Source: Micropepsaceae bacterium
GTDB taxonomy: Bacteria; Pseudomonadota; Alphaproteobacteria; Micropepsales; Micropepsaceae
Reading direction: 5' to 3'
Assembly: GCA_025450355.1 (NCBI GenBank)
Contig: JANWHR010000027.1
Coordinates: forward strand, 1 to 8,415
Length of the DNA: 8,415 nt
The position numbers and the translations under genes are program-made. Each line of letters starts with the position of its first letter. The first letter of the stretch is position 1. The notes below the pieces were generated by a model that did not search any database, was not told the DNA's origin, and saw only the letters and a list, made by a program, of their open reading frames with translations. Shown here one piece after another: positions 1-3,794 of the stretch.

Positions 1-269
1 ATGAAGCTGTCGAGCAACGGCGCGGCCAACTCAGTTCCACGCCGCGATTCCTCCGGATCGATCCGGGACAGGGGAAACCATTGATAGCCGGGGCCCATCG
101 GGTGATGTTGCGGTGCGTTCGGCGCCACGAAAGCCGCCTGGCGCAGGTCATTGCGCCAATGCGGTGCGAGCCCGATCAGATCATTGCCGTCCGAACCATA
201 GCCATGACAGAGCACCACGAGTTGCGCCGCTGTTCCGGCCGCGGGCGCAAGTCGTGGTCCATCAAGCAT
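1..269 (-). CDS. Phospholipase/carboxylesterase-family alpha/beta hydrolase, partial (C-terminus beyond left edge)
   Basis: The first 89 residues of a minus-strand protein can be read before the window ends. They contain LVVLCHGYGSDGNDL (residues 17-31), followed by APNAP (49-53) and GYQWFPL (61-67). This is the hallmark N-terminal half of the phospholipase/carboxylesterase family (about 200-220 residues), cytosolic serine esterases that hydrolyse short-chain or lysophospholipid esters. The HGYGSDG loop forms the oxyanion hole. The catalytic Ser (GxSQG), Asp and His would lie beyond the edge and cannot be checked. The ATG at 269 overlaps the stop of the upstream hydrolase in the string ATGCTTGA, so the two genes are probably co-transcribed and translationally coupled. 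A GTG three codons earlier (278) is an alternative start. No clear Shine-Dalgarno is seen, which fits coupling. The family call is firm; the substrate is unknown. Confidence 0.85.
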   Translation of the reverse strand, partial: MLDGPRLAPAAGTAAQLVVLCHGYGSDGNDLIGLAPHWRNDLRQAAFVAPNAPQHHPMGPGYQWFPLSRIDPEESRRGTELAAPLLDSF

Positions 270-1410
270 CTGCAGCACCCGGAATATGGATGGCGGTAAA
301 GGCGTCGAACTCGCTCCAGAACTGATGGCGGATTTCGTCCGTTTCCTGAAGGATTTCGTGCCTCGCCGCTTCGATCTCGACATAGCGCGCATTCGGCAGC
401 CGCTGGCAAAACGAGCGGATGGCATCGCTGTGCACAACCGCATCCTGGCCGGCTCCGAAAACCAGCAGCGGCGTGGTGATTTCCTCGGCATAACCTTTCC
501 CGCGCATCCGGCGCATGGAGCGGAACGCGGCCCCCAACCAGCCGAAGGTCGGGCCATTGATGCGCAGAAACGGCTGCTTCCTCAGCAGATCCTGATTCCT
601 TTCAAAACGCCCGCGGTCCGAGGTCACGACATTGTCCTCGAAGCGCAGATCGAGAGGGTCCCGCTCTTCCAGCCCGAAAACGAAGCGTTTTGAGGGGCGA
701 TATAGATTCATGAGGGCGGTCATCAATGCGACCATCGTCACGGAATGGCTGCCGGTGCTGATTTCGATCATGGGCGCACCGAGCACGGCACAGACAAACC
801 GCCGCGGGTGTTCGTGCAGTTGCCGCAGCAGAATATGGGCGCCCATGGAATGGCCCAGCGCCATAACAGGCAGCGGCGCTGCCAAAGTTCGCTGGAAAGG
901 TTCGACGGTCTGAAGCAGGAGCGCTGAAAGGTCGAGATCGTATTCCTCAAATTGCCCGACATGCCCGGCGCGATTGCCGTAAACCTGCCGTTCGGAAGCG
1001 CCCTGTCCGCGCCAGTCGAGACTGACGACATGAAATCCGCGGGCACAAAGCTCCCCAGCCACCTCCCCGTATTTCTCCAGAAATTCAGTGTGGCCGTTGA
1101 GCAGCACGCAAATGCCGCGCCGCGCCGCGCCCTCGGGCAATTCCCACACACCGGCGCGCAACTGGCGCCGGTCGGGCGTCAAAACGGTTTGGGCGCGAAA
1201 GGGAAGGTCCACGTCTTTCGGGGAGCAGGCTGTGAGGCGCGGGATTTCACCACTTGCCGCGATGGCGCACAACCGGCAAAGCGCAAGCTTGACGGTCCAT
1301 TCGCGAATCCGTGCGCCAAAAAACTCCGAAGTCACCACAACGGCTGCGGCTCGCGGTTCGTTTACAGAAGTGCGAGTTCCACCGATCTGATCTGACAGCA
1401 GGGGATACAA
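262..1410 (-). CDS. Alpha/beta hydrolase, lysophospholipase / monoacylglycerol lipase type (serine aminopeptidase S33 fold); start uncertain
   Basis: Numbering runs from the longest open frame (TTG at 1410, 382 codons). The protein shows the lysophospholipase L2/monoglyceride lipase pattern: LLNGHTEFLEKYGEVA (103-118, oxyanion region), LDWRGQGAS (131-139), the nucleophile elbow GHSMG with Ser188, the acid Asp323 in GAGQDAVV and His351 in AARHEI. The triad is complete, so an active esterase releasing fatty acid from lysophospholipid or monoacylglycerol is likely; the substrate is inferred. No signal peptide is evident. The start is doubtful: the first 60 or so residues do not resemble the family, TTG at 1410 lies only 11 bases from the divergent gene at 1422, and it has no Shine-Dalgarno. 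Later candidates are GTG at 1338 or 1335, TTG at 1272 and GTG at 1212. The last one gives the family's usual short N-terminus. It overlaps the next gene on the same strand by 8 bases. Confidence 0.85.
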   Translation of the reverse strand: MYPLLSDQIGGTRTSVNEPRAAAVVVTSEFFGARIREWTVKLALCRLCAIAASGEIPRLTACSPKDVDLPFRAQTVLTPDRRQLRAGVWELPEGAARRGICVLLNGHTEFLEKYGEVAGELCARGFHVVSLDWRGQGASERQVYGNRAGHVGQFEEYDLDLSALLLQTVEPFQRTLAAPLPVMALGHSMGAHILLRQLHEHPRRFVCAVLGAPMIEISTGSHSVTMVALMTALMNLYRPSKRFVFGLEERDPLDLRFEDNVVTSDRGRFERNQDLLRKQPFLRINGPTFGWLGAAFRSMRRMRGKGYAEEITTPLLVFGAGQDAVVHSDAIRSFCQRLPNARYVEIEAARHEILQETDEIRHQFWSEFDAFTAIHIPGAADA

Positions 1411-1421
1411 GGGACAGCATC

Positions 1422-1844
1422 ATGGCACGGACGGCGTCTATCGGTCTGTCCGAAGGACAAATAAAACGCCAGGCCACATTCGACAAACTGCGATTCTGGT
1501 CTTTTACAGCCCATGGTGGAATCGTAATCTATGTCGCGTTCGGCTGGTTGATTACCTCACGGCTTATCCTCTACTTTTACGCATTATTGCTTCCCGGCAT
1601 CGTGCTTCAGTGGCTGCTGAATGGCGGCTGCTCAATCGTGAACAATTTCGAGAATCTGTTCCGAAGTGGCCATTGGGAGTATCCGGATTGTGTCCACCCA
1701 CCGGGGTTCTTCAGAACGGTTCTTCGCGTCATCGGCATCCGCGTCACAGGCGCCCAGATCACAACCGCACTCTGCTCACTCATGTTGATTTTCTGGATCT
1801 GCGCCATCTGCCGGATGATGCTGATTGTTTCCGGCACAGGTTGA
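1422..1844 (+). CDS. Small integral membrane protein of unknown function (140 aa)
   Basis: The product has a polar, basic N-terminus (residues 1-28). Hydrophobic stretches follow at about 32-51 and 50-66, which may form a tight helical pair, and another at about 113-136 (TALCSLMLIFWICAICRMML). In between lies a conserved-looking polar stretch with LNGGC (66-70), NNFENLF (74-80) and HWEYPDC (84-90). The alternation of helices with a Cys/His/Glu-containing loop suggests an inner-membrane protein with two or three spans. I do not recognise the family. It faintly recalls small DUF-type membrane proteins with a GC...EN motif, but that is too weak to name. The ATG at 1422 is preceded by AAGGGA (1409-1414) as a modest ribosome site. 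An in-frame GTG at 1311 lies deep in the divergent hydrolase frame and is unlikely. The gene is divergent from the hydrolase operon and ends 16 bases before the hsp20 promoter. Confidence 0.75.
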   Translation: MARTASIGLSEGQIKRQATFDKLRFWSFTAHGGIVIYVAFGWLITSRLILYFYALLLPGIVLQWLLNGGCSIVNNFENLFRSGHWEYPDCVHPPGFFRTVLRVIGIRVTGAQITTALCSLMLIFWICAICRMMLIVSGTG

Positions 1845-1860
1845 TCTGGCCCTGGCTGGT

Positions 1861-1889
1861 CTTGAAGCCGGGTCTCCGATTCCCCATTT
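1861..1889 (+). promoter_or_regulatory. Sigma-32 (RpoH) heat-shock promoter of hsp20
   Basis: CTTGAAG at 1861-1867 and CCCCATTT at 1882-1889 are separated by 14 bases. This matches almost exactly the heat-shock sigma-factor consensus known from E. coli (CTTGAAA, 13-15 bases, CCCCATNT) and fits the related alphaproteobacterial pattern. It points at the small heat-shock gene and lies just after the stop of the preceding gene. Transcription would begin near 1896-1898, giving a leader of roughly 90 nt. The match is seen directly; use of RpoH is inferred. Confidence 0.85.
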
Positions 1890-1896
1890 AATCCGC

Positions 1897-1985
1897 GTCG
1901 AAAGGCCTTGTAACGGCTTTCGGCGGGCTGGCCCGGCGGGCATGCCCCCAGACAACCACTTCGCTCTTTTGGAGGTCGTGAAACC
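1897..1985 (+). promoter_or_regulatory. ROSE-type RNA thermometer in the hsp20 5' leader
   Basis: The leader can fold into successive hairpins. Stem 1 is 1899-1907 with 1915-1922, with one bulged G. Stem 2 is CGGG/CCCG at 1924-1935. The third is the short palindrome GGGCATGCCC at 1938-1947. The last hairpin holds the ribosome site: TCGCT (1961-1965) faces GGAGG (1971-1975) with a bulged or G-G-opposed guanine at 1963, closed by CAC (1957-1959) with GTG (1978-1980). ROSE elements (repression of heat-shock gene expression) are known upstream of rhizobial small heat-shock genes and carry a conserved UYGCU opposite the Shine-Dalgarno. TCGCT fits that exactly. The inferred role is to block translation at normal temperature and open on heating. 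The folds were made by eye. Confidence 0.8.
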
Positions 1986-2456
1986 ATGCGTAGCTTTGAT
2001 CTTACCCCGCTCTTCCGCTCCACGATCGGCTTTGATCGCCTGGCCGACATGCTCGATTCGATGTCGCAGTTTGACAGCGGCGTATCCTATCCGCCCTACA
2101 ACATCGAACGCACGGAAGAGAACCACTACAGGATTTCGCTTGCCATTGCCGGTTTCGGCGACAAGGACCTTAATGTCGAGGTCAAGGACGGCGTTTTGAC
2201 GGTGCAGGGCAAACGTGAGGCGGAAAAGGAACCCCAGCCGAAGCATTATCTGTACCAGGGCATCGCCGGCCGCACTTTTGAACGCCGCTTCCAGCTGGCG
2301 GAAAACGTCGAAGTCAAGGGCGCGCAGCTCGAGAACGGGTTGCTTCACATTGATCTCGAACGGATCGTTCCGGAAGAGAGGAAACCGCGCCGCATCTCGA
2401 TCAACGGAAAGTCCGAGAAAGTGATCGATACGACGGCGAAAGCCGCGGCAGCCTGA
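1986..2456 (+). CDS. hsp20: Small heat-shock protein, Hsp20/alpha-crystallin family (IbpA-like)
   Basis: This 156-residue protein is a cytosolic ATP-independent holdase that binds unfolding proteins as oligomers and passes them to DnaK/ClpB. The N-terminus FDLTPLFRSTIGFDRLADML (4-23) is typical of the class A proteins of proteobacteria. The alpha-crystallin domain spans about 36-140, with YNIERTEENHYRISLAIAGF (38-57), the loop YLYQGIAGRTFERRFQL (88-104) and the hallmark ENGLLHIDL (116-124). The C-terminal segment has PEERKPRRISI (129-139), including the I-x-I-type anchor used in assembly, and an Ala-rich tail. The ATG at 1986 follows GGAGG by 10 bases inside the thermometer hairpin. The gene forms a self-contained heat-shock unit with its own sigma-32-like promoter and a terminator hairpin at 2481. 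Length and domain order are normal. Confidence 0.95.
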   Translation: MRSFDLTPLFRSTIGFDRLADMLDSMSQFDSGVSYPPYNIERTEENHYRISLAIAGFGDKDLNVEVKDGVLTVQGKREAEKEPQPKHYLYQGIAGRTFERRFQLAENVEVKGAQLENGLLHIDLERIVPEERKPRRISINGKSEKVIDTTAKAAAA

Positions 2457-2460
2457 CATC

Positions 2461-2477
2461 GAACCGAAAAGCGGTTC
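2461..2477 (+). repeat. Short hairpin downstream of hsp20
   Basis: GAACCG (2461-2466) and CGGTTC (2472-2477) form a perfect 6-bp stem with loop AAAAG, starting 4 bases after the hsp20 stop. It stands directly before the stronger terminator stem and may protect the mRNA 3' end or form part of a two-hairpin terminator. Confidence 0.55.
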
Positions 2478-2480
2478 CGG

Positions 2481-2513
2481 AAAGAGCACGGCAACACCGT
2501 GCTCTTTCCTTTT
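2481..2513 (+). terminator. Terminator-like hairpin of hsp20
   Basis: AAAGAGCACGG (2481-2491) and CCGTGCTCTTT (2497-2507) are perfectly complementary over 11 bp with a 5-base loop CAACA, followed by CCTTTT. The strong GC-core stem with a short T-tract fits an intrinsic terminator, though the tract is interrupted. The stem flanks (AAA/TTT) would let it also act for transcripts coming from the other strand. Confidence 0.75.
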
Positions 2514-2593
2514 GCCGTTTTCAGTGGAAAACGGGTCGCGCTTGGCTACAGTGATTCTGTCGAACATCATCCGGCGAACGGCATTCGGCAGCG

Positions 2594-3538
2594 ATGGAAA
2601 AGTGGCAATCCTATATCCCCGGGCGTGTCGGCAGGCGCTTTCACTCCCGTGTCACTCACCACACGCCCATCGCCGAATTGCGCGACCGATGGGACGCGAT
2701 CTTCCCGGACTTTGGTGCCGTTCCGCCGGATGTGAATGCCGATAGCGCTCAGCTCGGCGGCGTCAAGGGCGAATGGGTGACGATTGCCCACACCCAGCCC
2801 CGGCGCGTGCTGATTTATCTCCACGGTGGAGGTTTTGTCGCCGGTTCTCCGGCTGGTCATCGGGCTCTGGTGGCAAAGCTTTGCCGGGCCGGGAATGCGG
2901 CGGCGTTTTCGGTGGGCTACCGGCTGGCGCCGGAATTTCCCTTTCCGGCCGGATTGCGCGATGCCGTCGATGCCTACCGGTTTCTGATCGGCCGCGGTGT
3001 CCCGCCGCAATCGATTGTGCTGGCCGGGGATGGCGCCGGCGGCGGTCTGGCCTTCGCCATGGTGATGGCGATCAGAAACGGCGCCATGCCTGTTCCGGCA
3101 GGCGTGGCCGCCTTTTCTCCCTGGGCGGATCTGGCGCTTTCCGGCTGGTCGGTGATGCAGAACGATGACACCGACTCCGTTCTCTCGTGGGACCTGCTGT
3201 TCGTCAGTGCACGCCGTTATCTGAATGGCGCCAGCGCTGCCGATCCCTATGCTTCGCCGGTATTCGGAAATCTGCGGGATTTTCCTCCCGTGATGGTCCA
3301 CGCCGGAAGCCGTGAAATCCTTCGCGACGACGCCAGCCGGTTGGGCGAACTGGCCGCCGCCGCAAACGTTCCGGTATCCATCGAGGTTTATGACGGTATG
3401 CAGCACCTGTTTCAGGGGCTTCCGGCGAGTCAGGACGGGCGTGTGTCAATCAACCGCATGGGACAATTCATTCGCGCCCGCGCCGGTGAAACGGAGCTGT
3501 CCTTGCCACCCGCCAAAACTGCGGCGCGAACCAGTTAG
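2594..3538 (+). CDS. Alpha/beta hydrolase of the hormone-sensitive lipase family with nucleophile Ser replaced by Gly (probable pseudoenzyme)
   Basis: The protein has 314 residues, the usual length for this esterase family. The oxyanion motif HGGGF is at 77-81, after VLIYLH. YRLAPEFPFPAGLRDAVDAYRFL (109-131, two motif pieces read together) is the classic block that follows it. The nucleophile elbow, normally GDSAGG, reads GDGAGG at 145-150, so Gly147 (codon GGC at 3032) sits where the catalytic Ser belongs. The acid (Glu241, with Asp245/246 close by, in SREILRDD) and the base His271 in GMQHLF are kept. Members normally hydrolyse short acyl esters in the cytosol. Without Ser this copy should be inactive or have another role, like the plant gibberellin receptor GID1, a non-catalytic member of the same fold. 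An AGC-to-GGC change is a single base. No signal peptide is seen, nor a clear Shine-Dalgarno before the ATG at 2594. The gene is monocistronic in appearance. Confidence 0.88.
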   Translation: MEKWQSYIPGRVGRRFHSRVTHHTPIAELRDRWDAIFPDFGAVPPDVNADSAQLGGVKGEWVTIAHTQPRRVLIYLHGGGFVAGSPAGHRALVAKLCRAGNAAAFSVGYRLAPEFPFPAGLRDAVDAYRFLIGRGVPPQSIVLAGDGAGGGLAFAMVMAIRNGAMPVPAGVAAFSPWADLALSGWSVMQNDDTDSVLSWDLLFVSARRYLNGASAADPYASPVFGNLRDFPPVMVHAGSREILRDDASRLGELAAAANVPVSIEVYDGMQHLFQGLPASQDGRVSINRMGQFIRARAGETELSLPPAKTAARTS

Positions 3539-3646
3539 CATCTACGCTTCTCCTGGGGGCGGCCTCGATGCTGATACGGAAAGGAATGCGAATCGCGGCG
3601 CGTCACCCTGGCTTGTCCCCTTCCCGATTTTGCGCAGCAAAACCGG

Positions 3647-3665
3647 TCCTCCCACAAGGGGAGGA
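3647..3665 (+). repeat. Hairpin TCCTCCC / GGGAGGA, possible terminator or intergenic repeat
   Basis: TCCTCCC (3647-3653) and GGGAGGA (3659-3665) pair over 7 bp around a 5-base loop. No T-run follows, so a factor-independent terminator is doubtful. The CTCCC-ACAAG-GGGAG core resembles short intergenic repeats common in rhizobial genomes. Whether it recurs in this genome cannot be seen here. Confidence 0.45.
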
Positions 3666-3758
3666 CTGAATCCGGGAGACATTGCCGAACGGAATGTAAT
3701 CTTTGCCGCGTCGGTTTATCGCTTGCTGTGCTTGAGCCTGCATGGCAGTTTCGCGCGC

Positions 3759-3782
3759 TTTTTTGCGAAAAAATCATTTCGC
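3759..3782 (+). promoter_or_regulatory. Alternative hairpins immediately upstream of the autotransporter ribosome site
   Basis: TTTTTT (3759-3764) can pair with AAAAAA (3768-3773) around GCG. Alternatively GCGAAA (3765-3770) can pair with TTTCGC (3777-3782) around AAATCA. The two share bases, so only one can form at a time. The second ends 3 bases before the presumed ribosome site GAGGT (3786-3790). A regulatory role is only inferred. Confidence 0.3.
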
Positions 3783-3794
3783 TGTGAGGTCTTC

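Larger units (their letters stand above)
3539..3794. other. Intergenic spacer between esterase-like gene and autotransporter gene
   Basis: No gene is supported in these 256 bases. The left half has the look of a degenerate alphaproteobacterial intergenic repeat: a short TTTTGC/GCAAAA hairpin (3628-3642) directly before a CCTCCC...GGGAGG hairpin (3647-3665). The right half is more AT-rich and holds mutually exclusive hairpins just before the autotransporter start. A sigma-70-type promoter for the autotransporter is expected here, but I found no convincing -35/-10 pair. Confidence 0.5.

Noticed and set aside
1311..1421. GTG-initiated extension of the small membrane protein
   Set aside because: It lies wholly inside the region opposite the hydrolase frame and adds a basic stretch without a ribosome site. 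The ATG at 1422 has AAGGGA before it.
1776..2570. Minus-strand open frame (264 codons) across hsp20
   Set aside because: It covers the hsp20 gene, its promoter and terminator. No family features are seen and the plus-strand protein is unmistakable.
2541..2570. Possible sigma-70 promoter (TTGGCT, 17 bases, CATCAT) for the esterase-like gene
   Set aside because: The -10 box is poor and the match is no better than expected by chance.
2567..3406. Minus-strand open frame (279 codons) opposite the esterase-like gene
   Set aside because: The plus strand carries clear hydrolase motifs. The reverse frame is a His/Arg/Gly-rich shadow.
3312..3794. Upstream extension of the autotransporter frame to an ATG at 3312
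   Set aside because: It would overlap the esterase-like gene by more than 200 bases and add a non-secretory N-terminus before a perfect signal peptide. The GTG at 3795 explains the protein better.
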